Assembly: GCA_023974075.1 (NCBI GenBank)
Contig: CM043800.1
Span: forward strand, 32,252,452 to 32,316,451
Length of the DNA stretch: 64,000 nt
Direction of reading: 5' to 3'
Source of the DNA: Chaenocephalus aceratus
Lineage: Eukaryota; Chordata; Actinopteri; Perciformes; Channichthyidae
Positions 12,461 through 27,930 of the stretch are shown in pieces. Each line of letters opens with the position of its first letter. Positions within the stretch are counted from its first letter, which is position 1. The notes beneath the pieces were generated by a model. The model did no database searches and had not been told where the DNA came from. It saw nothing but the letters and a program-made list of their open reading frames with translations. Both the position numbers and the translations under genes were made by a program.

Positions 12461-15099
12461 TAACAACAAGGGGTGTTATAGCACATCTCAACACAACGCA
12501 GTTCTTATTTTACTTTTTATGTATTTGTAATTATACTATAGATAGAGTCCTGAATCCAGCTCCTATTTGTGCACAACCAAACTTAATAACGTGTTTTAGA
12601 AACACAGTTATGCTCACTGTTTGGTCTCTTCTTAGACAAACTTAGAAGACAGCCCACCAGCACAAAACATATAAACCGGTTACGAGCCGTTAAGCCCCAC
12701 CGCTTTATTAACATGGCAGTCAGCTAACAGCATGTGTGGAAGCTAAACCATAGCTTCGTTAAAATATTTAATTTCCTGCCTTACTGGTTGGAATATCTCT
12801 GCAGAACATTCCATGCATCAACAGAAATGACTGGCAGAGTGAGAAGGAGAAAGATCATTTTGTTATTGAATAACATTTGGAAATATTCCAGCCTGAAGCG
12901 TTATGGAAAAAACATCTTCTGACTAAAGAGGATCTGAATGAGCAGTCAAATATTTCTTAGGTACATGAAAACATGTCAGTTTATTTTTAAGTTATAGCCA
13001 TGCTTCCCATCATCTGAAATTAAAACGTATAAGTATTTATTTGGTGTTCTTACTCGTTGGATCCAGCTCATTTCGTGTTTTAGACATCCAGACTATTCTA
13101 ATTCAAAAGGTTATGCTTCATCACTGCATCACTATATCTGTCTTGTTAGGAGAGGTTAGGTGGCTTTACAGTGAAAGGAAAAGTGTTGTCGCGCCACATG
13201 TTAAATGAAATAGGCCGCGGGCATTTTAATTTTGCACTGACTCAAAATGAGAATCGTTCTCCGCGGTTTCACCTCGACAGAGAGACGACAGGCCGTAATA
13301 AGGAGCAGCGGAGAATTAAAATCCTCGATTATTCTCCAACGTCTCACAGCTGCAGGCAGCAAACATGGAGCTGTCTCTGAGTGTGTTACACACTGATAAT
13401 CACATTCTGAGGAAGAATAAAAAGAGACAAGGTGAGAACATGTAGATAAAGTATGGACGAGTAGACAAACAGTCCACAGGTATTTACTGTTGCTGCGATA
13501 TATAATCAGAAACAGGTTTATTACCAGGTACGAGGAATTTGACTTGGTGTCGTGCTGCATACATAAAAGTAAAACAAAAATTAAAAACACAGAGAACTAG
13601 AAAAATATAAAAAATAATACAAAATACAGTAAAATATAACACTATTTACATAGAAATGAAATGGAATAAAATATGGAATAAAAATCAGCAGTAATAAAAA
13701 AATGAAAACATATATTGTTGTACTTTTTAATGAGGGAGAAAAGACGATTTACCCTAAAGGAAAATGCAATCGAGGAAGAGTTTCCAGCAACAAGCATGGC
13801 CTCGTTTTTTTTCCGTTGGAACGACCATTATTTGATCTCTTCTCCTCCCTCATCTATCTCAGCTCTGACAATAATCTCCTCTGCTAATTTCAAGCTTCTT
13901 TTTTACCCCCTTTTCTGTTGGGTGGGCTGTAAGGCTTTGTCGGTGAGATCATGTGACTCACCGCATAACAGGTTCCTTGATACGCTTGCAATGCTTTTGA
14001 TCTGCAGACCCACGAGACTTCTCTGGCTCTCTCCTCCACCAGGTTTGTCTGCGCTCATTTAAAAAGGACCGATTGGTGCTTAGCAGCTTTCGGGTTATCC
14101 GTCTGCAGGAAAAGAGAGAAAGAGAGGAGTGAGATTTGCGATTGCACGTGTGTAAAATGGCTGCTCTCTGGCTGTGTCTTAAACACAGACACCATAAAGA
14201 CTCTCCTTCTGCTGCTGCTGCTCTGAAACCCCGCCAGCTTCACAGCACACTGATGCTGGAAAATGGAGATCTCATGGGAAGCAGAAGGAAGATGAAAAGG
14301 TTATTGGTTTAAGAGGGAAAAAAGTGGTTATAGACTTTTAATGGTTAGCTTTCTGCTATTGAGATATGTGAGCTGATAGAGTTAAACCTTTATCACTTAG
14401 GGCTGTCACTTCTGATTTCCCACACTGTTTAAATATAGGAATGAAATACCTTTCTGATCTGAACTCATTAATGCTCAGCAGGGAATTCACAGGAAACAAT
14501 AAGACTTGATTTTTTTGTCTGGAGGGATTTACTGCAGTGTGTTGAGGCAAAAGGAAACCGGTGGATAAGAAGATAGTTGGGAACGTGTTTTCTATTCAGG
14601 CCCCAAAGCAGGAGTAACGAATCCTGAGACAAGACTTCTAAATTGAGTTTGACAGAGGCGTGCTAATCATCTTTAGAACTTGTGCAAAACTTGATTGTGT
14701 TGTCTGCGCCGGAGTTACAGATGATCCTCTGCTGAATTAGCGTTAGCATTCCAATCAACAGCACAGATAATTATTTAGTGCAAAACCGGCGGGAAACAGG
14801 CCGTCAGGAGGCAGGAAGCACCCAGAGGTGAAGAATCAGAAGGATGTGAGAACAGAGGAGCTGTGGAGGGACGGGGGGAAGTGTGAGTTTGATGTTGGTT
14901 TTTCAAGACAAAAGTGAAAGGTACCATGTTGAGTTTTTGACCTCTACTAGCACTATGACATTACACATAGTTACTCACATATTTACTGCCGAGACGTTTT
15001 ACACATACAAGGAATTTCCTTAATTGTTCTTTTTGTCGCTGCTTTTAATTGAACTATTCACATCTTAAACTGCACTGTAACTTTTATCCATGTATTTTT

Positions 15100-15278
15100 T
15101 CTTTTAATCTTTTATTTTATCCCCTTTAAACTGTGGGGTTTTCTCTTGAAGTTTTTCCTTGTACGATGTGAGGGTCTAAGGACAGAGGGTGTCGTATTGT
15201 CATACTGATATTCTGTACACACTGTGAAGTCCACTGAGACAAATGTAACATTTGTGATATTGGGCTATATAAATAAAC

Positions 15279-15282
<4 letters not shown>
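15100..15282 (+). repeat. L2-like LINE 3' end
   Basis: GTTTTTCCTTGTACGATGTG, a run ending TGTGATATTGGGCTATATAA, then ATAAACATTG. This is the standard 3' UTR of fish L2-type elements and leads into (ATTG)n. Non-coding remnant. Confidence 0.8.
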
Positions 15283-15331
<49 letters not shown>

Positions 15332-15355
15332 GTGATTGATTGATTGATTGATTGA
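15283..15355. repeat. (ATTG)n microsatellite
   Basis: About 18 TTGA/ATTG units with a single AGTGATTG interruption, the expanded target-primed tail of the preceding L2-like element. Confidence 0.95.
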
Positions 15356-15365
15356 TATTATCTTT

Positions 15366-15475
15366 GCTTTTTAATGACTGACTTTAAATGCCATTTTCTT
15401 AATGTCTTACATTTTGTGTAAAGCACTTTGAATTGCCTTGTGTTGAAAGGTGCTATATAAATAAACTTGCCTAAT
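15366..15475 (+). repeat. LINE 3' tail fragment (L2-like)
   Basis: AAAGCACTTTGAATTGCC and GGTGCTATATAAATAAACTT; plus-strand copy of the family seen in reverse at 831-960 and 54219-54440. Confidence 0.75.
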
Positions 15476-16222
15476 GTAAACAAACACAGTTAACACAGCA
15501 ACATCATTTAAGTTATTTAATAAGATTACATTTAGAAATACTATACAGGCAAGGAAAATCAATAAGAATATGACAAATTACTGTAAAAAAAATTGTACAG
15601 TATATCTGAATTCCAAGTGAAGGGGGCGTGCATTTTAAAGAGAGCATTGTGCAGACATTTGAAACATGTATATTAGATATTCTGCATTTTAAGATTTCAA
15701 TAATACATAGGATGTGCTTGACACAGGAAATGTTTTTATGCAAATGAAAACAGGATCAGATCTGAAAGCGTAAATCACTTTCTTTCTAAAACATGATCAA
15801 ATGTACATATAACGCTAAATATTTATAACATATATTCATAAATTACATATCAGACTCATCTTGCCTGTCATATAACAGCTTTCTCTTCAAGTGTTTTTCT
15901 GAGATGTTGCCATGCCGATGCTCCTGTCCCGACCTTGGCAGGAATTGATTCCTTTGTGTTGGATCATGAATAGAGTCCGTTTGCCATGCAGTCTTGAATT
16001 GTGTTAGAGATATAATGAAAGACGGAGGAAGAGAGAAAAAGAAGCCAACAGACCATCTGGACACATCTTAATTGTCTAGCCTGAAACATGGAAACTAACA
16101 ATTATAAAAAGGGCTCTGTGGACTGTGGTGATGGTCATTGAAAGGCAGAAAAGACAGAAATACTCCAGTGTGCTTAGATTTGTTTGATATGGGATTGATT
16201 GCAGATCCGGTAGAGGTGCTGA

Positions 16223-20024
<3,802 letters not shown>

Positions 20025-21340
20025 GACTGAACTCCAACCACCACAGAGACATTTGCACAGTTCATGTGCACACACACAGATTTCAATGCCGGTTCAGTCT
20101 TTTCAGGAGCGGGACTCTCAATTCCTTTCCCGTGAAGGATGTCGTCGTTTTACGCTGTGATTGTATATCCTTTCGCCGGGGTTACTTCCTGCTGGCCCTT
20201 CTTTTTTGTGGACAATCAAGACAAACATGACTTTCATGAAAAGAGCACCTTTTTCTTTCCTTCTTTCCTCTGTGAGGAAACCAGTATAACTTGCAAATGT
20301 AATGGGAGGAGGGTTGAACTACGGGCCATATTGTCAGAAAGAGAGAGAAACGTATAGAAAACCACTTGAGTTTTGCTCTTTAAGTTTGTTGTTTTCTTAA
20401 TTTTTAGTGATGAATAATTTCCTGTTTTTTTCTCGTCGTAGCATTTGTTCCTTTGCGAGTACACTCTTTGACCAAAGGTTTCTTTGCATTTCTATTTCCC
20501 TCTTTTTCCAGTAATGTGTTTTTCGTGAGAGTCGACAGGAAGTTAAATTAACGAGGATTGAATTGTAATATTGATTAATGTACAGACAAACATGAAATGT
20601 GATTCTCAGATCCACTTCCAAACTAATGTTGATGTCATGTTTCTGACTGAAACAAGCTTAAATGAATTTCTTAACAGTTCGGGGTGTCAGGATAGGGGCC
20701 GTGTCTTATGCATCCAGTGACCATTGTTTTTTTAAATGATATCGGGTTGAGTTTCCACTGTGTGCTTGGGTTATTCTGTGAACAGGACAATGCTTTCTCA
20801 GTCCTCTCAGCCTTTCAAATCAAAGTAACAAATGGAGTACTGTCAGTTCTGTCGCTGTAATACACAAAATCATGGAAGAAAAACACGTTCCCTGTCCGGA
20901 TCCAAATGTGTTTTCCTGTTTCTGTTGTAGTTTGTTCTGCTTCACCCTGCCTTTACATGTGAATCCATACAGCTGGTTTCCATCACTGTTCTTTCATCAC
21001 TGCTGCCCCCCCACAGTGTGGAGCGAATGTGCTGTACATACAGATGAAGTGAGTGACCCTAGTATGAGCTGTTCTTGATTTAATGTGGTTTTTGTTTGTC
21101 TTTCTTAACTTCAGTGGTTATTTTTCTGGGTTCTCTTTTGATTTGCTTCCCTCAGGTGTTTCAGTAAAAAAAAAAAAAGGAAACTTACTTTAAGTCTAGT
21201 TATTGCTGATATTAATTATTGTTATTACTTATTCTTACTGTTTGATTTAACTTTCATTGTTGAATATTTTCAAGTACTGATAAAAAGACCTGTGCAACTT
21301 TGTACATTTAAAACAATCACTGTTTGTGTTTTTTTTCAAT
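20025..21340 (+). other. Probable 3' UTR of man1c1
   Basis: T-rich sequence without a recognised repeat, continuing to about 21340 where a mobile-element fragment begins. A poly-A run is at 21167-21178. I see no clear AATAAA before the repeat; the first is at 21618-21623 inside the repeat, so the true cleavage site is not settled. Confidence 0.5.
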
Positions 21341-21368
21341 TAGCCTTAATTAATTATACATATACAAA

Positions 21369-21690
21369 GTTTAAAGGGGCCCTATTGTGCTTTTTGGGAG
21401 TTTACCTTTCCTACAGTGTGTTATATAGGTGCATGTAAATGGTCTGCAAAGGCTAAAATCTTAAAGCTCACACCAGAGGGAGTTTCTTGCACTTCATCAT
21501 ATTATCCATGATAGGCGGGACATCTCTAACCAATCACAACAGAACCGGCCAGCTAACCAATCAGAGCAGACTGGTCTCTGGTTTCAGACTGAGGGTGAAA
21601 AGAGGCAGTATGAGAAAAATAAAGACCTTTTTTAACAGCACAGAATACAAATATGAACCTGAAAATAAGATTGAGACGTCCTCCTTAAAA
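21369..21690 (+). mobile_element. Short DNA element starting TTTAAAGGGGCCC
   Basis: Starts TTTAAAGGGGCCCTATTGTG and contains CTTTTTGGGAGTTT; related to the fragment at 18250. The right part (ATGAACCTGAAAATAAG) is the usual companion end of this fish repeat. It carries an AATAAA at 21618. Confidence 0.55.
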
Positions 21691-23074
21691 AGAAACAAGT
21701 CCTTCTTTCTATTTTAATTTTTTATAGAGTATCTTTCAAGGAAACATTCTGCAGTGACTAACAGAAGGGACATCCTTTGCTGCTTACGTTTGTTTCAGTT
21801 TTGCTTCCAGGAAGATCATTACAGATTTAATTGAAGGGGGACGTCTGAAGGTTGTGGAAATGACTAATGGGCTTCAGCCATTGCACCTCTCTCCGGGTGT
21901 CAGGTCAACAAAGCAAGATGTAATACCTTTGCCCCCAAATGACTCAAATCCCTGCTGTCATCTGAATCCCTCATTTTAGTACGATAGCTTGAAGTGATTT
22001 TTCATTTGCTTTCAATAGAATAAGCACACATTATTGACAGGATTGACATTTAATAGTCATTTCTTTTTTTAAATGGTACTTAAATGTCATGGATCTAGTA
22101 CCTTCACCCTTAACAAAGGATCATTGCAAACGTGTGTAAGTTTAAATACTAGATGTTTTTCCAGCTGAGGCCTGCAGCACTAATGTGCAGACTATCCTCC
22201 GGTGTTACAATGAGAGGAAGGGCATGAGTAGAGGGCACAACACATGAGCTCGTCTGAAGACAAATGCTGTAGGATCACTGTCCTCTTGAAAGTACCTGAC
22301 AGGGAGAGTGAAGGACAAACACTTCACATAATCCGCTCCCCTCGCGTTTTCTTTTGCCGCTCTCAGTCCCAGACAAGCCAAGCAGGGCGTCAGAAACATC
22401 GTGACAGGCTTTGGTCTGACTTTGGAAGACCTTTCGCTGATGTGTGGCGGAACCGTCACTATCTCTCCGCTGCAGTCGTCCTCTGACCAGGGCAGCAGCT
22501 TCACAGGGAAGAGCAGTATGACATGGAGATCCTGTTCAAATAGTTCTTCTTTTATCACTCGTCACCGGCTTGGTCTTCAATATCAGGATACATGTATTTA
22601 TTATCCTTGCAAGACTGGAAGCAGTCATCACACACAGGGCGGCGTGGGACAACTAGTTCCCGAACAGTGTCCTTCACATGGTTATATATACAAGAGAGGG
22701 TGTTACAGTCACAAGATGGAGGAATACGGGTTCAAAGCAGTATTCTGGCCTTAGTTTAGATTAGCTAAAGCCCACGTAAGCAATAAACATGAAATTATTA
22801 TAAACATAGTTTACAGCTGAACTGATATACATTTTATTGAGGTTAGCCTTTCTGTTAGGAGGCTAAACTATGTTTTGCTGCTTCATCCACAGCACTACAT
22901 TACTATGCTTCTAACTCCATTGTTTCTCCAAAGTGGGGTGTACCGAACTCCATCTACTAAATGTTATACACTGACTGTGGATAAGTTCCTCAAACTTCAA
23001 AACATACAAACCATCCCTTTTTTTAGATGTCAACTATTGCTGAAACTTCCACATCGAGTACTTTTCTCAGTATA
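21691..23074. other. Intergenic, nothing recognised
   Basis: No coding region, structured RNA or repeat family that I can support. Confidence 0.5.
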
Positions 23075-23665
23075 GTTCCGATATAGTTCCGAAAATGTGC
23101 GTTCACATAAAAAAAATCCGGAACTAGAACTTAGTTCATGAGAACCTTTTCAGTTCCTGCTAGAGAGCAGGTATGTTCATCGGAGAAAAAGGTTCCCATT
23201 TCTGATTGGCTGGGCGGATTGCAAACCACGCCCCGTAAAACTCCCAAAATGTTTTGTGAAGCCGCCATTTTATTTGCTCGCATTAGCATTATTAGCATTA
23301 GCCCAGCACACAAACGGAGAGAGACTAACTTATGGCAACACAAAAGAAAACATGGGAGCGGTGGAGTGATGAGGAGGTGTCGGCGTTTCAGGCGATTTAC
23401 TCGGAAGGCTTCGCTTCTACTGAAGCCAGTCCCCAACTCGGGGACTTCGGGTGGCAGTATACGCCGTGAAGTTGTTTGCGGCCTGCCAGTAAACCCAAAG
23501 CAGAAGAAGAAGAAGTGACGTCAGCGGCTTCATTTGCCTAATCCTCCCCCTGGGATTTATTCCGGTGTGAACGTGATCTGCTCGTTAGTTCATCAGAACT
23601 AAAGAGTTCTGATTAACTAAGTTCTGATGAACTAAGTACGGCAAAGTACTTGGTGTGAACGCGAA
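23075..23665. mobile_element. Harbinger-like non-autonomous element with Myb-like remnant
   Basis: The outer parts are inverted: GTGCGTTCACAT near 23098 against TGTGAACGCGAATGTG near 23655, with several AACTTAGTTCATGAG / CTCATGAACTAAG-like stretches inside. Edges are uncertain by about 20 bp. It holds a short Myb/SANT-like reading frame (23332-23469), which is why PIF/Harbinger is proposed. Confidence 0.5.
23332..23469 (+). pseudogene. Myb/SANT-like protein N-terminal fragment
   Basis: The frame starts with ATG and reads MATQKKTWERWSDEEVSAFQ, then AIYSEGF, ending at TGA 23467-23469 (45 residues). W-x2-W-S-D-E-E-V resembles the first helix of the Myb-like protein carried by Harbinger elements. 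The remaining helices are missing, so it is a remnant; the start context and domain match are by eye. Confidence 0.45.
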
Positions 23666-24047
23666 TGTGTATCTCAACTGAATTTATCGAGAACTCTTTA
23701 ACCAATACAGTAGTTTACTCACTTTCTCATCCAAATTACAGTTCAACTACTCTAGAGTTTCCTCTGAATGTAGACATTTCCATTGCCTTTAGTTTTACTG
23801 TTTACTTTTCAGATGCTTTTCTTCTCAAATATGAAACCTAAGTGCAAACACATCTAACACATCATTCAACGGACACATAAACCCCCAACAACCTTTAATG
23901 CTTATATTTTAACTTACAGTATAAACTTCAACTGTTGCACCAATTCAATTCATTTGCATTGTTACATTAATTCAAAGGCACCAAAGACTCAACATGTTAC
24001 GATATTTTATAGTTTTTCTATTATTTATTATTTGTGGTACTATGCGC

Positions 24048-24743
24048 CAGTGGCGTAGCCACCATAGTTTACTCATTGCACCCCCCTTAGAAAGCTTCGG
24101 TGTGATTTAAAAAATATATATATTTTTTAATTTTTAATTTGTTTTAATTATTTTATTATTATTATAAAAAAAGTATTCACCCATTGAGAATATCCAAGAA
24201 TTCAAAGTGAAATTCAAGTGAACAAATATCGAGTTTAATTAATGTTGTATGTGTTTTGTCGTCTGAACCGAACTCATTTACGGTAAAACTGATTGTTGGT
24301 TCCGGCGCGCGCCATAATAACGTGAGAGAGGCAGAGAGCTGCCTGCAAAATAAATGATGGCTCAAAGTTCACTAATGAACTTTGTTTTTTTTTAAAAAGC
24401 CAGACTCCAAGAAGAGCCCCCACTGCCCTCATCTAGCAGCGATCTATACGATCATTTTCTGATGACGATGAAATCGTTTTATGTGTGGTGCAGATGAGAG
24501 AGCTGTCCAGAATGACACCAAGATGTTGTGTTTGTGCTCTTGATAAGCCATTAAAACAGTAAAATACGTGTCTCCTGTTCACTAAAACATACCCATCTGT
24601 TATGGAAAAAGAAAGTATTCTAAAAGTAATCTGCCACCGGTACCGGCGGGGATCGTTGTTAGCTTCTGATGCACAGAAGAAAAATCTGGCCCACCCTATT
24701 TTTTACAGGCCCACCCTAAAGTACATTTCTGCCTACGCTACTG
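24048..24743. mobile_element. hAT-type short element (CAGTGGCGTAGCC ends), copy 1
   Basis: The ends are CAGTGGCGTAGCCACC and, in reverse complement, CAGTAGCGTAGGCAG. The flanking octamers CTATGCGC and ATGTGCGC agree at 6 of 8 positions, a decayed TSD. It matches 44991-45853 in opposite orientation. No transposase. Confidence 0.75.
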
Positions 24744-24828
24744 ATGTGCGCTCGGGCAAACACAGGAGATAACTTTCCTTTTGGAGTAGGAGGAGGAGAA
24801 GGAGAAGAAGAAGAATAACAAAAGAGGC

Positions 24829-24981
24829 TGGAGGCTGTGACTTAGTGGGTACTGTAGTGTGCTGGACTATGAATCAGAGGGTAGCAAGTTTGAGTCCCAC
24901 TGCAGTCAGCATGTCGTTGTGTCCCTGGACAAGACACTTCACCTCAAATTGCTCCTATGGGGATTGTCCACAGTACTGAAT
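24829..24981 (+). mobile_element. tRNA-derived SINE, 5' part
   Basis: A box-like TTAGTGGGTACTG and B box-like AGTTTGAGTCCCAC, then TCGTTGTGTCCCTGGACAAG. It stops at the TSD of the inverted-repeat element; its 3' part resumes at 27868. Confidence 0.75.
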
Positions 24982-27867
24982 CAGCCTGTCCTCCTACAAA
25001 AAACGACCATATAGGTCGATTGTTCAGCAGCTAAATACGACCCAGAGACACGTTTTAAAGTGTACCCCCTCTAGTGGTCGTGTAAGAAACAACATGCTCC
25101 TGTCGATTGCAAACGCTCCGGAGGGTCGTTTATTCACAAATAACCCTCTCTGGAAAATCCTAAATTGTGGAATAGTTTGGCCATTAAAATGCTTTTTTAT
25201 TAGATTTCTAGCGAGAAGTGTATATTGTACTTTTATAATCTACGTCCAGTGGATGTGTAGGATCTACAGTTTGATAGATATACGAAGATGATTTGAGGTC
25301 TCGCCAGGAGAACGTGTATATGGGGCAGCTTCCATGTAAAGTTAGCGTGGTTGAAAACAGTATTTCCGGTCTCGAAGTTTTCATAATAAAACCGGAAGTA
25401 TTCCCCACACTGTCAAATGATTACGCAGTGATATCTCCATTACTCATCCACTAAAAAACATCAGTTTATCCTTGTTAATTACACAATATTGATTGGTTTA
25501 AATTGTGTACAATGCTTTTGTGTTTTTAACCTTCGATTCGGAGAAACAAATTGTTTTTTTCGGAGTTTAGACACGACAGAGTTTCCGAAGACACTACACT
25601 ACCCAGAATCCCCAGCTATTGTTTGGGACTACAACATCCGCCTTGCTTTACAAACCCCGTGATTAGCCCTCAAGCTCTGTGATTGGATATTGGAGTGGCA
25701 GTGCGACAAGGTTACGCTGAGCGTCAAAGCTCTTTGAAATGGAATGGAACCACGCCAGACTATCCAAAACTGGACTTGGACGGGTCCAGCCCGGCCCTCC
25801 CCCCCAGAATTACACTTGCTGCCTATTGTGTGTTTCGCAACATGTTCTATGGCACGTCTCTACTGGGAAATGTAGTTTTAAAAGACGTTTTCGTATTTCC
25901 CACAATTAGAAGTTGCCAGTATTAAACTGTATACATCCCTGGAGGTTTAGGGGACACGAAACACATTGGTGTTATCAAATTTAAAACATATAATTAATAC
26001 ATGGGTGAAAATTGCTTGTGTCCATAATGGGCAGCATTAATATATACCCACACGACAGCTAAGGTCAGAAGAGCTTTATTTAACAGCTGGCCTTATGTCT
26101 GTGACCCCTCCTGTTGTTCATTGATAAGCCTGAAACATGCACTTGTCAAGGTTCAGATGCACATTTATCAAATATGGCAGTAGCCATCGATCATCTTAAG
26201 ATAAGATACTTTATTGATCCCAAGTTGGGAAATGTTTTTGTTACAGCAGCATGTACTACTTTGTTCTACTCCACTACAATTCAGAGGTTAACCTGGTATT
26301 TTTACTCTACTACATTTATTTTTGTTACTTTGCAGATTCTGATTAATGATGTGAAATATAAACAACCCTTAAATCAGACTTTAGTTACACCTGAGTAAAA
26401 TTCAGCCTTATTAGTTTGTCTGTTTTGCACATCCTCCTGTTAATATCTTTGGACGTCCTGCACTAAACTGTTTTATTGTAGAGATCACTACAGTATCTTC
26501 TAGATATTTTCCATTCTATATTTCTATCATTGACCCCTATTTTGTATGTAGGCTACTCTTAATATTTAAATGTTTTCATCAATAACTAATAAATAATAAC
26601 TACATTCAATAACGTGCTTTAACCACTAGGAGGTGCGGTTTAGACCAGTGGTCTAGTTAATAAAACATAATAATATCGTACATAATATGACTATTCACTT
26701 TATTGTGAGTTTAAAACAGAACGGTTTCAGTCTCTCGATGTGAAGCTTATGCATTGTACCATGAACCTGTATAGACCTGTAACAGTCAACTGCATGAGGA
26801 GTTGGAAAGGTAGTTCAGAAAATCAGTAATATCTTTAAAAACTACAAAAAAGTCCCTTTATATCAGCTGTGCACCGTTATGGTGTAAATACAGACTATCT
26901 ACTAATTGGATCAAATATAAAAGTCAGCCGAATTAGTGTTGATACTGCAAGGAGACGTATTGTGTGAAAAGAAATGGAAGATGTTGTTTAATTGTTGATA
27001 TATTTATGGTTCACGTCACGTATTCAGTTTTGGCGGCATCTCTTCCAGTTTGTCAAAAGGTCTTCTGATCAGGGCTCTATAAATACATATCTAGGGCAGA
27101 TATGTAATATTTAATCTAGCCGAACCGTGTATTACAATGCCGTTATGTGATGACTTTCAAAGAGAAAAGCAAGCACACTCGGAATAAAGTATTATTATTA
27201 TTATTTTTTAATGTTTTCCGATTTCATATCACATAAACACCATATCCCGACGTGCATTGCGGCGTGATTTTAGCCTATCAAAACCTCTGAAAAAAGAAAT
27301 GTGTCTCTCAGAATCGAAAGAGAAAAACCTATGGGAAAAACACAAAAGCATTGTACACAATTTAAACCAATTAATGTCGTATAATTAACTAGGATAAACT
27401 GATGTTTTTTTAGTGGATGAGTACTGCAGATATCACTGTTAAATCATTTGATCATTGGTTTTATTATGAAAACGGCGAGACCGGAAATACTGTTTTCAAC
27501 CCGTAACTTTACATGGAAGCTTGCCGCATATACACGTTCTCCTGACGAATCTAATCTATATCAAACTATAGATCCTATATATCGACTGGACGTGGATTCT
27601 AAAAGTACAATATATACTTCTCGCTAGAAATCTAATCATAAAGCGTTTTAATGGCCAAACTATCCTACAATTTAGGATTTTACAGAGAGGGTTATTTGTG
27701 AATAAACAACCCTCTGTAACGTTTGCATTCAACGGGAGCACTCGAGGCCGACCATTTTAAAACGTAATTATAGGTCGTATTAAGCGCTTGAACAAACGAC
27801 ATATTTGGTCGTAATAAGGGCTTAAAACAATCGACCCATTTGGTCGTATGAGTTGGAGGACTTGTTG
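24982..27867. mobile_element. Long inverted-repeat element, copy 1 (2.9 kb, 8-bp TSD)
   Basis: TACTGAAT flanks both sides (24974-24981, 27868-27875), splitting a SINE. The left end CAGCCTGTCCTCC pairs with the right end CAACAAGTCCTCC in reverse complement. Arms of about 600 bp (24982-25590 and 27290-27867) are imperfect inverted copies; for example GGAAAATCCTAAATTGTGG near 25151 recurs inverted near 27661. The interior includes a block (26860-27190) repeated at 58310-58640 and LINE-tail fragments near 26193. No transposase is visible. Confidence 0.85.
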
Positions 27868-27930
27868 TACTGAATGTATGTAGGACGCTTTGGATGAAAA
27901 AGTGTCATGTAATGTAAAAAAGATGAAGAA
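27868..27930 (+). mobile_element. tRNA-derived SINE, 3' part
   Basis: Continues the SINE interrupted at 24981: TACTGAATGTATGTAGGACG, then TTGGATGAAAAAGTGTCATG, a usual fish SINE 3' body. Confidence 0.7.

Noticed and set aside
13201..13590. 129-residue minus-strand frame
   Set aside because: No domain or codon bias; intronic on the opposite strand.
22205..22754. Overlapping 117-residue frames on both strands
   Set aside because: No recognisable motif, no splice-site support, and sense/antisense frames of equal length suggest chance.
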